Shown here: positions 46,854-56,332 of the stretch, in pieces
How positions within the stretch are numbered: the first letter of the stretch is position 1
Layout: the number at the start of each line of letters is the position of its first letter
NCBI RefSeq assembly: GCF_900231165.1
Contig: NZ_LT960614.1
Coordinates: forward strand, 4,666,001-4,730,000
DNA length: 64,000 bases
Source of the DNA: Hartmannibacter diazotrophicus
GTDB taxonomy: Bacteria > Pseudomonadota > Alphaproteobacteria > Rhizobiales > Pleomorphomonadaceae
Direction of reading: 5' to 3'
Position numbers and translations under genes: made by a program
Notes under the pieces: generated by a model
What the model was told of the DNA's origin: nothing
What the model saw: the letters and a program-made list of their open reading frames with translations, nothing else
Databases searched by the model: none

Positions 46854-47489
46854 CGCCTGTTGCCTCCAACGCCTTGCCCGGCCTGTTCGGGCCGTCCGGC
46901 ACTGCCACCCGCTCTTGTCTTCGCCCGGTATCGCCGGCCGTTTGAGGGCCGACACCGGCGGTCCCGATCCCCGGGACCCGTTCCGGACGGCATCTCGGCA
47001 CATCGCCGAACCGCCGCCGGGCATCCATTCTGTCCGAGACTCTGATCTGCTTTCGGCACGGCGCCGAGCAAACTCCGTCAGTATGTCATTCAAGCATGAT
47101 TTTGGCGCTTTTCCGGTCGCCGGTCCATCGACCACTATGCCGGTCGCGCTGCGCTTGCCGGTCAGCCGCCATTTGCATCAACGGGCCAATCCTGAGCGCG
47201 CCTTCATCCTTTGCTCATTATGGTAACCGGAAGGTTAATGCCGCCTCCGGTTCGATGCAGGATACCACTATCGGGCAAAAGCTACACGAGGGATCGTCTT
47301 TCCTCCCGGATCGCGGCCTCGCGAGGGTTGACGGCTCAAGGTCCGGCCAGTATAGACACAGCCACTTTTTACAACGGCTGCCCCGCGAGGGGACGGCCGG
47401 TTGTCCCGTGGACCGATGACTGGCACCAAAAGCCGTTCCGGTCCGGGCACCGGCGGACTGAAAGCCCAACTGAACAAGAGGATGTCACC
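46854..47489. other. 636-bp region between DUF3108 and rpmB
   Basis: No supported gene. It contains the rpmB promoter at 47328-47356 and a leader of about 127 bases before rpmB, plus the unseen promoter of the minus-strand DUF3108 gene. The leader contains GC-rich self-complementary stretches (around 47376-47406) that could fold, but no known ribosomal-protein leader motif was matched. Confidence 0.5.
47328..47356 (+). promoter_or_regulatory. Near-consensus sigma-70 promoter of rpmB
   Basis: TTGACG (47328-47333) and TATAGA (47351-47356) are separated by exactly 17 bases, close to the housekeeping consensus. Start of transcription should fall near 47363, giving a leader of about 127 bases before the rpmB ATG. 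A strong promoter fits a ribosomal-protein gene. Confidence 0.75.
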
Positions 47490-47786
47490 ATGGCTCGGCG
47501 GTGTGAACTGACCGGAAAGGCCGTTCTGACCGGCAACAATGTGAGCCACGCCAACAACAAGTCGCGGCGTCGGTTCCTTCCCAACCTTTGCTCCGTCACG
47601 CTGCTCAGCGAGGCGCTGGGCCAGAGCGTGCGCCTGCGCGTGTCGGCCAAGGCCCTGCGTTCGGTCGAGCATCGCGGTGGCCTCGACGCCTTCCTCACGA
47701 AGGCCTCCGAGACCGAACTGTCCGAGCGCGCCCGCCTTCTGAAGCGCCAGATCGCCAAGAAGGCCGAGGAAGCCGCGGCGGCCTGA
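47490..47786 (+). CDS. rpmB: 50S ribosomal protein L28
   Basis: The 98-residue protein matches L28: [33 protein letters not shown] carries the family's conserved start, and the C-terminus is a Lys/Ala-rich helix. It joins the large ribosomal subunit. AGAGGATG lies in front of the ATG. The longer frame from 47211 is not coding. A hairpin follows it at 47822-47859. Confidence 0.96.
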   Translation: MARRCELTGKAVLTGNNVSHANNKSRRRFLPNLCSVTLLSEALGQSVRLRVSAKALRSVEHRGGLDAFLTKASETELSERARLLKRQIAKKAEEAAAA

Positions 47787-47821
47787 GGCCGCAGGCCGGT
47801 CTATTCGACGTGAGTTTTCGA

Positions 47822-47859
47822 CATCCAGCCTGACGCGCCCGGCGCCGTCGGGCTGGATG
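47822..47859 (+). terminator. Hairpin after rpmB without a T tract
   Basis: CATCCAGCC (47822-47830) pairs with GGCTGGATG (47851-47859) around a GC-rich loop. There is no following T run, so it may be a weak terminator or an mRNA-end stabiliser. It stands 36 bases after the rpmB stop and just before the next gene. Confidence 0.5.
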
Positions 47860-47892
47860 CGTTATGAGCCCCCTATTGGAAGGAAGCCAGCC

Positions 47893-48471
47893 ATGCCGTT
47901 CATCGGACCGGACCGCCGCGCCCTTTTCTCCGTTGCGGCCATGTGCGTGGTCGTCGTCGCCTCGAACATCCTGGTCCAGTATCCGTTCGAACCCTTCGGC
48001 ATGGCGGATATCCTGACCTGGGGCGCCTTCACCTACCCCTTTTCCTTCCTTGTGACGGATCTGACCAACCGCTGGTTCGGCGCCCGCACGACCCGGCGCG
48101 TCATCTATGTCGGCTTCGCGCTGGCCGTCGTCCTGTCGATCTGGCTGTCGGACCCGCGCATCGCGCTCGCCTCTGGCAGCGCCTTCCTCTCCGCCCAGCT
48201 TCTGGACGTCGCAGTCTTCAACCGCTTGCGCCAGGGCACCTGGTGGCGCGCGCCGCTCGCCTCCTCCACGCTCGGCTCGGCGCTCGACACCACGATCTTC
48301 TTTTCGCTCGCCTTCGCCGGCACGGGCCTTCCGTGGACAAGCTGGGCCCTCGGCGACTTCACGGTGAAGATGCTGGTCGCCCTTGCCGCCCTCGTGCCCT
48401 ATGCGAGCCTGATGAACGTCGTCAAGCCGTTCCGGCCGCAGGAGGCTGGTTACCCCTCAAACGGGATATAG
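47893..48471 (+). CDS. Queuosine-precursor transporter (VUT/YhhQ family)
   Basis: From the ATG at 47893, with AAGGAAG upstream, the protein has 192 residues. Six hydrophobic segments and the family motifs FTYPFSFLVTDLTNRWFG and GSALDTTIFFSLAF (the T-T/D region in the fifth helix) match YhhQ/VUT proteins, which import 7-cyano- or 7-aminomethyl-7-deazaguanine for queuosine in tRNA. No preQ1 riboswitch was recognised upstream. A terminator follows at 48522-48543. An ATG in frame at 47857 lies in the preceding hairpin and is not preferred. Confidence 0.88.
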   Translation: MPFIGPDRRALFSVAAMCVVVVASNILVQYPFEPFGMADILTWGAFTYPFSFLVTDLTNRWFGARTTRRVIYVGFALAVVLSIWLSDPRIALASGSAFLSAQLLDVAVFNRLRQGTWWRAPLASSTLGSALDTTIFFSLAFAGTGLPWTSWALGDFTVKMLVALAALVPYASLMNVVKPFRPQEAGYPSNGI

Positions 48472-48521
48472 CAGGCAGACTTTACAGTAGATGACGCCGG
48501 CTAGAGCAGCCTCTATCTCTC

Positions 48522-48543
48522 ACAGAGAAAATCTCTGTTTTTT
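48522..48543 (+). terminator. Intrinsic terminator after the queuosine transporter gene
   Basis: Arms ACAGAGA (48522-48528) and TCTCTGT (48532-48538) with a three-base loop are followed by a run of six T (48538-48543). It is the clearest terminator in this part of the window. Confidence 0.85.
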
Positions 48544-48592
48544 ACGGGCACAAAAGTATATAAACAACATTCGATTTAATTGAGATGAGCCC

Positions 48593-49369
48593 ATGGACGA
48601 CCCTCTGCTTCATATTCACTGGAGGCTCTGGAAAGTCCAGCAACTCACCATTGAAATAAGAGATGAATGCAGAGTTTTTCTTACGTCCGAATTCTTTGAA
48701 AAGAAGTTGGACATGAAGAATGGAACTTTTATCGTTCGGTTTGGGGAAATACAGCCATTTCCCGACAAGATAGCCGTACTTATTGGAGAAGCTGCCTATT
48801 TACTTCGGTCGTCACTCGATCACCTGATGTTTCAGTTGGCGAAACCTGAACCGGGAAAAGAGCACAACGTAGAATTTCCCATCGTTTCAAGCAAAGAAAA
48901 ATTCAAGAGCACGCACTGGAAAATGCCAGGGGTGCCTCGTGGCGTAAGATCGCGAGTTGAAAGCGTACAACCGTATCATTCGCGCAAGAGACCTAACGCA
49001 AAATTTCTGTGGCAATTAAGAGACCTGAATAATTGGGATAAACATAGGCTCCCTCCAATTCATATGTACTCGTTCGACGGATCTGGCGTAACATTCAAGG
49101 TCGACGGCCCACAGGGGCGGATAATAGATCACAAAACGTTCAAAGGTTACTCAGAAGAAGGAAAGATCATAGCAACAGCAAAACCAACTGGATACTGGAA
49201 TGCCGGAGAGATGGTATATCCAGAATTCAAAATAGGTTTTGCGCCCGTGTTTGATCATCAAATGCCAAAATCAATCCGCGACCGGCATCCTCTTGATGTA
49301 ATTGCCGGGGCGGGCAATTTTATTGAACATGAAGTCATACCCATGTTCGAAGAATTCTTTTCGGCATGA
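48593..49369 (+). CDS. AT-rich hypothetical protein
   Basis: This 258-residue protein has base composition well below its GC-rich neighbours. It contains EAAYLLRSSLDHLMFQLA, FPIVSSKEKF, VQPYHSRKRP and LWQLRDLNNWDKHRLPP, an arrangement seen in an uncharacterised family scattered across bacteria (recall, not a search). No membrane helix, signal or catalytic motif is evident. It interrupts a gene order that is otherwise usual in the group (rpmB, transporter, phytase-like, cobT), so recent insertion is likely. Function unknown. Confidence 0.6.
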   Translation: MDDPLLHIHWRLWKVQQLTIEIRDECRVFLTSEFFEKKLDMKNGTFIVRFGEIQPFPDKIAVLIGEAAYLLRSSLDHLMFQLAKPEPGKEHNVEFPIVSSKEKFKSTHWKMPGVPRGVRSRVESVQPYHSRKRPNAKFLWQLRDLNNWDKHRLPPIHMYSFDGSGVTFKVDGPQGRIIDHKTFKGYSEEGKIIATAKPTGYWNAGEMVYPEFKIGFAPVFDHQMPKSIRDRHPLDVIAGAGNFIEHEVIPMFEEFFSA

Positions 49370-49386
49370 ATTGACATATTTCTGGC

Positions 49387-50469
49387 TTATCGCACGAGCT
49401 TGAACTCCAGATAAAGCATGCGCTGGAGGAAGGAGTGGTTGTCGTCCGAAACGACCGAGAGCCGGGTCGCTCCCGCGTCATCGGTCCAGACCGACAGGCC
49501 TTCCATGTTGTCGATCTCGTCGGCGAGATTGGCCTCGATCAGCACCCGGCCCTCGAGTTTCGCGCCCGGCCTGATGTCGGCGGCCTCGATCATGCGCATC
49601 CGCATGCCGATCCCGATACTGATCCCGAAACGCCGTTCCAGCAACACGAGATTGCCGTTCGGCATGAAGGCCCCATCGGTGATCGAATAGCCGTCCGACT
49701 GCACGACGGAGAAGGACAGGGCATCGCGCTGGTCGATGCGGCCCTGCCGGAAGATCCAGCCCGGAGACAGGCCCCCGTCGTCCGGGTCGGTCTCGGCGAT
49801 AGCGATGAGCAAACCGGCGAGCGGCGATCCCGCGGGCGCGGCAACGATCGTCTCGAAGCCGGCGTTGCCGTTGACCGCTTCGACGGCCGACGGAAGCACC
49901 ATCTTCCGCAGCGGGCCGATCCAGCCATCCGGATCGATCGGGGCGAAGGCGACCCTCGGCGAGGCCTCAAAGGATACGTAGGCGATGTCGCCGCCCGGCT
50001 GATGCGAGACGTCGAAGCCTTCCGTGTCCATGTCGCTGCGATAGCGCATGCGCTGCTTGAGGACACGAAGCTGCCTGAGGGCCGGCCTGTCGACATCCAC
50101 CGGCCGCCCGTCCCCGTCGCGAAGGATGTCGGCGTTGAACTCGGTGCCGTCGTCGCTGACGGAGATCATCCGCCGCCCGCCGTCCAGAACGCTGAGCGAG
50201 GAAAGCCCGCCAAGCCGGTCGGTCCGGTCGTTGAGCACGAAACCGCCGACCCATTCGAGGCTGCCGAATAAATCCTGCCGCTCACCGACGATATTGAAAC
50301 GATCGATGGACTCGGCCGTGAGCGTCAGCGGGATGATCCTGTCGCTGCGCTCCTCCGCCCGGCTGTCTCCTCCGCGCAGGACGAGAAAAGCCAAGGCGGC
50401 CAGGAAGAGAAGCCCGACGGAGCCGGCGGCCAGAGCGATAACCCGGACCGCGACTTTCGCCGGTCTCAC
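49387..50469 (-). CDS. Esterase-like/phytase-like beta-propeller protein
   Basis: This 360-residue protein has one N-terminal hydrophobic helix ([22 protein letters not shown]), so it is membrane-anchored or exported. The rest matches the phytase-like (esterase-like activity) family of beta-propellers, with [22 protein letters not shown] and [21 protein letters not shown]. The start is GTG, overlapping the cobT stop as GTGA (50466-50469), so it is coupled to cobT. Enzymatic activity is not proven for most members. Confidence 0.78.
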   Translation of the reverse strand: MRPAKVAVRVIALAAGSVGLLFLAALAFLVLRGGDSRAEERSDRIIPLTLTAESIDRFNIVGERQDLFGSLEWVGGFVLNDRTDRLGGLSSLSVLDGGRRMISVSDDGTEFNADILRDGDGRPVDVDRPALRQLRVLKQRMRYRSDMDTEGFDVSHQPGGDIAYVSFEASPRVAFAPIDPDGWIGPLRKMVLPSAVEAVNGNAGFETIVAAPAGSPLAGLLIAIAETDPDDGGLSPGWIFRQGRIDQRDALSFSVVQSDGYSITDGAFMPNGNLVLLERRFGISIGIGMRMRMIEAADIRPGAKLEGRVLIEANLADEIDNMEGLSVWTDDAGATRLSVVSDDNHSFLQRMLYLEFKLVR

Positions 50470-52349
50470 CTGCGGCCCGCGCGCCGCGCGCCGCGTGCCC
50501 GGACCGCCTGCTCCTCGAAGAGACTGGCAAGTTGTTCGGTCATCGCGCCGGCAAGCTCCTCCGCGTCGACGATGGTCACCGCGCGCTGATAGTAGCGGGT
50601 CACGTCATGGCCGATGCCGATGGCGATCAGTTCCACGGGCGAGCGCGTCTCGATCTCCTCGATGACGAAGCGCAGGTGCCGCTCCAGATAGTTGCCGGAG
50701 TTGACCGACAGCGTGGAATCGTCGACCGGCGCACCGTCCGAGATCATCATCAGGATCTTGCGGTTTTCCGGTCGGGCCAGCAGACGCTTGTGCGCCCAGT
50801 CCAGCGCCTCGCCGTCGATATTCTCCTTCAGCAACCCCTCGCGCATCATCAGGCCGAGATTGCGCCGCGCCCGCCGCCAGGGCGCGTCCGCCGCCTTGTA
50901 GATGATGTGGCGCAGGTCGTTGAGACGGCCGGGCGCCGGCGGCTTGCCTGCGGCAAGCCAGGCCTCGCGCGACTGGCCGCCCTTCCACGCCTTGGTCGTG
51001 AAACCGAGGATTTCGACCTTCACGCCGCAGCGTTCCAGCGTGCGGGCAAGGATGTCGGCGCAGGCCGCCGCCACCGTGATCGGCCGGCCGCGCATGGAAC
51101 CCGAATTGTCGAGCAGCAGCGTCACCACCGTGTCGCGGAAATTGGCGTCGCGCTCCATCTTGAAGGCAAGCGGCTGCATCGGATCGGTGACGACGCGGGT
51201 GAGGCGTGCCGTGTCGAGCAGGCCCTCCTCAAGATCGAAGTCCCAGCCCCGGTTCTGCTGCGCCATCAGGCGGCGCTGCAGCCGGTTGGCAAGGCGCGCG
51301 ACCGCCCCTTGCAGGTTGACGAGCTGTTTGTCGAGATAGCCACGCAGACGGTCGAGTTCGGCCGTGTCGCACAGATCCTCCGGCCGCGCCACCTCGTCGA
51401 AGCGGGTCGTGAAGACACGGTAGTCGGACACCGGCGGAAGATTGGTGTAGGGCAGCTCCTGACGGCGCGCCTCGCCCGAGTCGCGGGCATCCTCGGCGCT
51501 CTCGTCGTCCATCGTGTCTTCGGCGACGGAGGCTTCGGTCTCGCTCTCGCCGGCATCCTGTTCCTCGCCGGACTGTTCCTGCTCCTGCGCCTCGGCCTCG
51601 CGCGACTGGTCGCTCTCGTCGTTTTCGCCGCGCGTCTGGCTTTCGGTCTGCTCGGTGTCCTCGCCCTCGGACTCGTCGTCGCCTTCCGGCTCGCCGCCAA
51701 GCTCGTCGCCCATGTCGAGCGAGGTCAGCAGATGGCGCACCGCCTTGGCGAAATCGCGCTGGCTGCCAAGCGTCTCCTCAAGCCGCTCGAAATCCTCGCC
51801 GGCCTTGTCCTCGACGAAGTCGCGCCAGAGATCGACGAGCGCCGCAGCGCTCGGCGGCGGCGCCTTGCCGGTCAGCTTTTCGCGCACCAGAAGAGCCAGC
51901 GCATCCTCGAGCGGCGCGTCTTCCTGCTCGCGCACTTCCTGGTAGTTGCCACGGAAATAGCGGTCTTCCAGCATCGCTTCGAGATTGGAGGAAACGCCCG
52001 ACATCGCCCGGGCGCCAAGCGCCTCGCAGCGTGCCTGCTCCACCGCCTCGAAGATCGCCCGCGCCTTCTGTCCCTCCGGACAAAGATCGCGGTGGACGCC
52101 CGGATCATGCGCGGCAAGGCGCAGCGCCATGGAGTCGGCAAGCCCGCGTGTGATCGCGACATCCGCCTCGGTCAGCCGCCGTGGCGGCTCCGGCAGGCGC
52201 ACGCGGTGGCCGGCAAGGCTCGGCCTGTCGGTGGCAAAGGTCACCTCCAGTTCCGGATCGCCCGCGATGGCACGCATCGCCGATCCGATCGCCCGCTTCA
52301 GCGGCTCGGTCGGCGCGGCATTCTTTCCCTGTCCCGGCTTCAACGCCAT
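50466..52349 (-). CDS. cobT: Cobaltochelatase subunit CobT
   Basis: The 627-residue protein is one of the two AAA-system subunits of aerobic cobaltochelatase, which together with CobN inserts cobalt into hydrogenobyrinic acid a,c-diamide in vitamin B12 synthesis. Markers are the conserved N-terminus ([17 protein letters not shown]), a very acidic middle segment (about 200-310, e.g. [17 protein letters not shown]), and a C-terminal VWA domain with [17 protein letters not shown]. It lies 22 bases after cobS on the same strand and overlaps the phytase-like gene. CobN is not in this window. Confidence 0.94.
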   Translation of the reverse strand: MALKPGQGKNAAPTEPLKRAIGSAMRAIAGDPELEVTFATDRPSLAGHRVRLPEPPRRLTEADVAITRGLADSMALRLAAHDPGVHRDLCPEGQKARAIFEAVEQARCEALGARAMSGVSSNLEAMLEDRYFRGNYQEVREQEDAPLEDALALLVREKLTGKAPPPSAAALVDLWRDFVEDKAGEDFERLEETLGSQRDFAKAVRHLLTSLDMGDELGGEPEGDDESEGEDTEQTESQTRGENDESDQSREAEAQEQEQSGEEQDAGESETEASVAEDTMDDESAEDARDSGEARRQELPYTNLPPVSDYRVFTTRFDEVARPEDLCDTAELDRLRGYLDKQLVNLQGAVARLANRLQRRLMAQQNRGWDFDLEEGLLDTARLTRVVTDPMQPLAFKMERDANFRDTVVTLLLDNSGSMRGRPITVAAACADILARTLERCGVKVEILGFTTKAWKGGQSREAWLAAGKPPAPGRLNDLRHIIYKAADAPWRRARRNLGLMMREGLLKENIDGEALDWAHKRLLARPENRKILMMISDGAPVDDSTLSVNSGNYLERHLRFVIEEIETRSPVELIAIGIGHDVTRYYQRAVTIVDAEELAGAMTEQLASLFEEQAVRARGARRAGRR

Positions 52350-52371
52350 GTCACTCCGCTCTTCGACGCTG

Positions 52372-53358
52372 TCAGCCAAGCACCATGTTCGCCGCGCTCT
52401 CGGGCAGTTCCGCCCCGAAGCAGCGCTGGTAGAACTCCGCGACCAGCGGCCGCTCCAGCTCGTCGCACTTGTTGAGGAAGGTGACGCGGAAGGCAAAGCC
52501 GAGATCGCCGAAGATCTCCGCGTTCTCCGCCCAGGTCAGCACCGTGCGCGGGCTCATGACGGTCGAAAGGTCGCCGTTGATGAAGGCCGAGCGGGTCATG
52601 TCGGCCAGGCGCACCATCTTGGAGACGGTCTGCTTGCCCTTCTCGCCCTGGTAATGCTTGGCCTTGGCAAGGATGATGTCGACTTCCTTGTCGTGCGGCA
52701 GGTAGTTCAGCGTGGTCACGATCGACCAGCGGTCCATCTGGCCCTGGTTGATCTGCTGCGTGCCGTGATAGAGGCCGGACGTGTCGCCGAGGCCCACCGT
52801 GTTGGCCGTCGCGAACAGGCGGAAGGCCGGATGCGGGCGGATGACCCGGTTCTGGTCGAGCAGCGTCAGCTTGCCGGCGACTTCCAGAACGCGCTGGATC
52901 ACGAACATCACGTCCGGGCGGCCGGCGTCATACTCGTCGAAGACGAGGGCGACGTTGTTCTGCAGCGCCCAGGGCAGGATGCCGTCGCGGAATTCGGTCA
53001 CCTGCTGGCCGTCGCGCACCACGATCGCGTCCTTGCCGACGAGGTCGATGCGGCTGATGTGGCTGTCGAGGTTGACGCGCACCAGCGGCCAGTTGAGACG
53101 TGCGGCGACCTGCTCGATATGGGTCGACTTGCCGGTGCCGTGATAGCCGGAGACCATGACGCGGCGGTTGTGGGCAAAGCCCGCCAGGATCGCCAGCGTG
53201 GTCGCCTTGTCGAACAGATAGTCCGGGTCGAGATCGGGAACATGCTCGGTCGGCGTCGAATAGGCCGGAACGGTCAGATCACTGTCGATGCCGAACACCT
53301 GCCGGACCGAAATGCGCGTATCGGGGAGCGATGCGGCCTCGGGCGTATTGGAACTCAT
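52372..53358 (-). CDS. cobS: Cobaltochelatase subunit CobS
   Basis: This 328-residue AAA+ ATPase is the energy-providing subunit of aerobic cobaltochelatase. Walker A is [11 protein letters not shown], Walker B is [10 protein letters not shown], and the sensor/arginine-rich region [15 protein letters not shown] lies between. The family N-terminus [17 protein letters not shown] is present. GGAGG lies four bases before the ATG. It heads the cobS-cobT unit; a gap of 381 bases separates it from the J-domain gene. Confidence 0.94.
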   Translation of the reverse strand: MSSNTPEAASLPDTRISVRQVFGIDSDLTVPAYSTPTEHVPDLDPDYLFDKATTLAILAGFAHNRRVMVSGYHGTGKSTHIEQVAARLNWPLVRVNLDSHISRIDLVGKDAIVVRDGQQVTEFRDGILPWALQNNVALVFDEYDAGRPDVMFVIQRVLEVAGKLTLLDQNRVIRPHPAFRLFATANTVGLGDTSGLYHGTQQINQGQMDRWSIVTTLNYLPHDKEVDIILAKAKHYQGEKGKQTVSKMVRLADMTRSAFINGDLSTVMSPRTVLTWAENAEIFGDLGFAFRVTFLNKCDELERPLVAEFYQRCFGAELPESAANMVLG

Positions 53359-53739
53359 GAAACCTCCGTGATGCGCGCCGCAAGACTGGCGCGCCCTCAT
53401 GTATCATCCCGCACCGCGTGATCCGCCGGTCAGCGACGTCCGGCTGGACACGACGGTCCGGGAGCAGATTTTCGGGTCGCGCTTGCGCCAACCCGATCCC
53501 CGGAGCATGTCCCGATCCGGCGATGGCGCCGGCCGACAAGGAAATGCTCCAAATTCAACGTTTTGGAGCGGCTTGGCGGGCACTCACGGGAAGACGTGTG
53601 AGCGCGGACCACTCCAGGCGACATGCGGCGACCCTGCAACAGACGGGCCGGCAAAGCGCCGAAACAACTCTTCACAGGTCAGGCGCCGGCCCGGCGCAGG
53701 GCCCGCGGCGGCGCCAATACGTTGCTCCACAACTTCTTT
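53359..53739. other. 381-bp gap between J-domain gene and cobS, with an inverted repeat
   Basis: No supported gene. A perfect 8-bp inverted repeat GCTCCAAA/TTTGGAGC (53546-53569) with an eight-base loop lies here, ~190 bases upstream of cobS. It lacks a following T run on either strand. It could be a regulator site for cobS-cobT or the 3' end of the J-domain transcript. No cobalamin riboswitch-like structure was recognised. Confidence 0.45.
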
Positions 53740-54384
53740 TCAGCAAAAACCGGCCGTCTTCAGGTAGTTATAGGCCTGGATGATCTGCCGCAACCGGTCT
53801 TCAAGCGAACGGTCGCCGCCGTTGGCATCCGGATGATGCCGTTTGACGAGAAGTTTGTACCGAGCCTTGATTTCCGCCTTGTCGGCGTTCTCGTCAAGCC
53901 CCAGCGTGTCGAAGGCCTTCTGTTGCAGCGGCGTCAGGCGCCGGCGCCCCGGCGAAACAGTTTCGCCTCCCGCACCGCGAACGCCGGACCGGAACAGGCC
54001 GAAGGGATCCTCGATGTCCGCGCCGTCGTGACGGCCGGGACGGGCCCGTCCGGAGCGCTGTCCGTTCGGATCCGGCCCCTCGCCGCCAGCCCGGTTGACC
54101 CCCATCTTCCACGTCGGCCGGTGCCCGGTGGCGGCGTCCTTCTGGTAGTCGGCGATCGCGTCATCCGGCAGGCCGGCAAAATAGTTGTAGGACTTGTTGT
54201 ATTCCCGCACATGGTCGATGCAGAAATTGAAATACTGGCCCTCGCGTCCCCGGCCCTTCGGCGCGCGGAATCCGCCGCTCGCCGAGCAGCCCTGCCACTC
54301 GCAGCCGGCATGGATCTCGCGTGCGGCCCGCTCCATATCGGGTTTGACGCGGATCCTGTCGAAGAGTTTTGAATCAAGCTTCAT
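53740..54384 (-). CDS. J-domain (DnaJ-like) protein with C-terminal J domain
   Basis: This 214-residue protein has its J domain at the C-terminus (about 160-214), with the diagnostic VKRHHPDANGGD (His-Pro-Asp) motif and helices on both sides. The N-terminal part is a distinct region (MKLDSKLFDRIRVKPDMERAA, CEWQGCSASGGFRAPKGRG) with a Cys-x4-Cys stretch, common to this alphaproteobacterial family. It should stimulate an Hsp70 ATPase. Its placement between bolA and cobS is common in the group. Confidence 0.87.
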   Translation of the reverse strand: MKLDSKLFDRIRVKPDMERAAREIHAGCEWQGCSASGGFRAPKGRGREGQYFNFCIDHVREYNKSYNYFAGLPDDAIADYQKDAATGHRPTWKMGVNRAGGEGPDPNGQRSGRARPGRHDGADIEDPFGLFRSGVRGAGGETVSPGRRRLTPLQQKAFDTLGLDENADKAEIKARYKLLVKRHHPDANGGDRSLEDRLRQIIQAYNYLKTAGFC

Positions 54385-54616
54385 GGTCGGCGAAGTATGG
54401 TGCGGCGCGATGTCCTCGGCAAGCCGCCGCGGACATCGCAGAGGGAAATTCCGTCCCAGAGGGAACGGAGCGGCAAAGCCCGTCGGGATCTTCGCCGCCC
54501 GGGCGGCATCAGGGAGTGATCCATGCCGGGTGGCTTCAGGCTTTGCGGCGTCGGGCCGATCCCCGCCGGCGATGCATCGCCGGCGGTCCGGCCGCAACGA
54601 GATGGAGAGGAAGACG

Positions 54617-54916
54617 ATGACAACGAGACGCGAACGCATCAGTGCCGCGCTGCAGAAGGCCTTCAGCCCCGAGAGCCTCGAGGTGATCGACGAATCGCAT
54701 CACCATGAAGGCCATGGCGGCTGGTCGGAGAGCGGCGAAACCCATTTCCGTATCCGCATCAAATCGGCGGCCTTCGACGGCAAGTCCCGCCTCAGCCAGC
54801 ATCGTCTGGTCAATGACGTCTTGAAGGATGAACTTCAGGGCGGCCTGCACGCGCTCGCCATCGAGGCCCAGGGCAGTGGGGTAAATGGCAGCGGAGCGAA
54901 CAGCAGCGCGTCCTGA
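54617..54916 (+). CDS. BolA-family protein
   Basis: The 99-residue protein has the BolA fold: IAALQ-like first helix (RERISAALQKAFSPESLEVIDES), then HHHEGHGGWSESGETHFRIRI with the family's conserved His, and RLSQHRLVNDVLKDELQGGLHAL. BolA proteins work with monothiol glutaredoxins in Fe-S or iron sensing. GGAGAGG lies six bases ahead of the ATG at 54617. ATG at 54602 is an alternative. It is divergent from the J-domain gene. Confidence 0.9.
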   Translation: MTTRRERISAALQKAFSPESLEVIDESHHHEGHGGWSESGETHFRIRIKSAAFDGKSRLSQHRLVNDVLKDELQGGLHALAIEAQGSGVNGSGANSSAS

Positions 54917-55027
54917 CGAGCCGTCAGGGCAGCCCGCCCGCAGTGCTATGCATATGGTGACGGCAATGCCGGGCGGCAACCGATCCGGCAACGATGGCAG
55001 AAGGCGATCAGGAGGACCGCGGGCCGG

Positions 55028-55885
55028 TCACGACGCGGCGCCGTCCTGACCGATCATCGCATCGCGCAGCTTTTCCAGCGCCCTCACTTCGATCTGGCGG
55101 ACGCGCTCCTTGGAAATGCCCATCATCACGCCGACCTCTTCCAGCGTCGCCGCGTCTTCCGCAAGGCGGCGCACCTCCACGATCCGCCGCTCGCGGTCGG
55201 AGAGCGTTTCCAGCGCCACCGCCAGACGGTGGCTAAGCACTTCGCCGTCGATCGAATCCTGCGCCAGTTGGTCGGGCAGCGGCGCGTCGCTGATCAGCAG
55301 GTCCATCCGCTCGACCCCGTTGTCCTCGTCGTCGGACACGGGCGCGTTCAGGGAGGCATCGGGCGCCGACAGGCGGCTCGCCATCACGGTCACGTCGGCC
55401 TTGCTCACCCCGATGGCCTGGGCGATCTGCCGGTAGACCTCGTCGTCGGTGGCGGCCTGATCGTTGCGAAGGATTTTGGCGCGAAGGGCGCGCAGGTTGA
55501 AAAACAGCGCCTTCTGCGCCGAGGAGGTTCCGCCGCGCACGATCGACCAGTTCCGCAGCACGAAGTCCTGCATCGAGGCACGAATCCACCAGCTCGCGTA
55601 GGTCGAGAACCGGACCTCGCGGGCCGGATCGAAGCGGGACGCCGCCTCCAGAAGGCCGACGTGCCCTTCCTGGATGAGATCGGACAGCGGGAAGCCGTAG
55701 TGGCGAAAACGTCCGGCCGTCGAAATCACCAGCCGCATATGTGCCTGGGTGATGGCATGGAGCGCGCTCTGGTCGTGAAGGTCCCGCCATCGCTCGGCGA
55801 GTTCACGTTCCTCGTCTCGCTCCAGATAGGGAGCGGCCCGCGCCGCCCGCATGATCCAAGCACTGTCCGGATCGAAGCGCCCCAT
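55028..55885 (-). CDS. rpoH: RNA polymerase sigma factor, RpoH type (probably second copy)
   Basis: This 285-residue sigma-70-family factor has the RpoH-type box QKALFFNLR in region 2 (RpoH box Q(R/K)(K/R)LFFNLR), region 2 core FSTYASWWIRASMQDFVLRNW, and a region 4 helix-turn-helix near the end (LEEVGVMMGISKERVRQIEVRALEKLR). AAGGAGGA lies seven bases before the ATG, a near-perfect site. Many relatives carry two rpoH genes. The divergence from a classic RpoH suggests this is RpoH2, linked to oxidative or general stress in the group, but that is inference. Confidence 0.88.
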   Translation of the reverse strand: MGRFDPDSAWIMRAARAAPYLERDEERELAERWRDLHDQSALHAITQAHMRLVISTAGRFRHYGFPLSDLIQEGHVGLLEAASRFDPAREVRFSTYASWWIRASMQDFVLRNWSIVRGGTSSAQKALFFNLRALRAKILRNDQAATDDEVYRQIAQAIGVSKADVTVMASRLSAPDASLNAPVSDDEDNGVERMDLLISDAPLPDQLAQDSIDGEVLSHRLAVALETLSDRERRIVEVRRLAEDAATLEEVGVMMGISKERVRQIEVRALEKLRDAMIGQDGAAS

Positions 55886-56332
55886 GGTCGCGTCCTCCTT
55901 TGTGCCTCTTGCCGGGACCGTCCCGGCAGCCATGGCCAACATTCCCGCCATACGCGCATTGCTGGCCGGTTCGCCAATGCGCATCAACAGCCTGATAGGG
56001 ACAAGACCTGATCAAGACATAAGTCTTCGCCCTGGCTTCTGCTACGTGTTTCTACGGTTCGGCGATCAGTTTGGTTCATGTTGGCCGAAAAGATTCACTC
56101 ATTTTTGCGTGATCGGGAAAAATCTCCCGCCGATTGATTCCGCATCGGGGCCAAATTGCACCCTGTGGTCGAATCGATCCAGCCGGATGACCCAACCCGG
56201 ACGTGGCGCCACCGGTTCGCGGCCGGCGCGGGACGGAGCATCGAAGCTGATGTAGCATGCGGGGCAGCGCCGGGCGGCGGACCGATGGCAGCGTTGCCCG
56301 GCAAGGTTCATCCGTGAAGAACGAGGCAGATC
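55886..56332. other. 447-bp gap between rpoH-type gene and DUF1761
   Basis: No supported gene. It includes the palindrome at 56014-56027 and the promoters of the two divergent genes, which were not resolved with confidence. Short open frames lack coding features. Confidence 0.4.
56014..56027. promoter_or_regulatory. Short palindrome upstream of the sigma factor gene
   Basis: AAGAC (56014-56018) and GTCTT (56023-56027) flank ATAA as a perfect inverted repeat. It lies ~130 bases upstream of the sigma-factor ATG, a plausible place for an operator. Confidence 0.35.

Noticed and set aside
47787-47892. PreQ1 riboswitch before the queuosine transporter
   Set aside because: The 106-base gap is taken up by a simple long hairpin; no preQ1 aptamer consensus could be matched.
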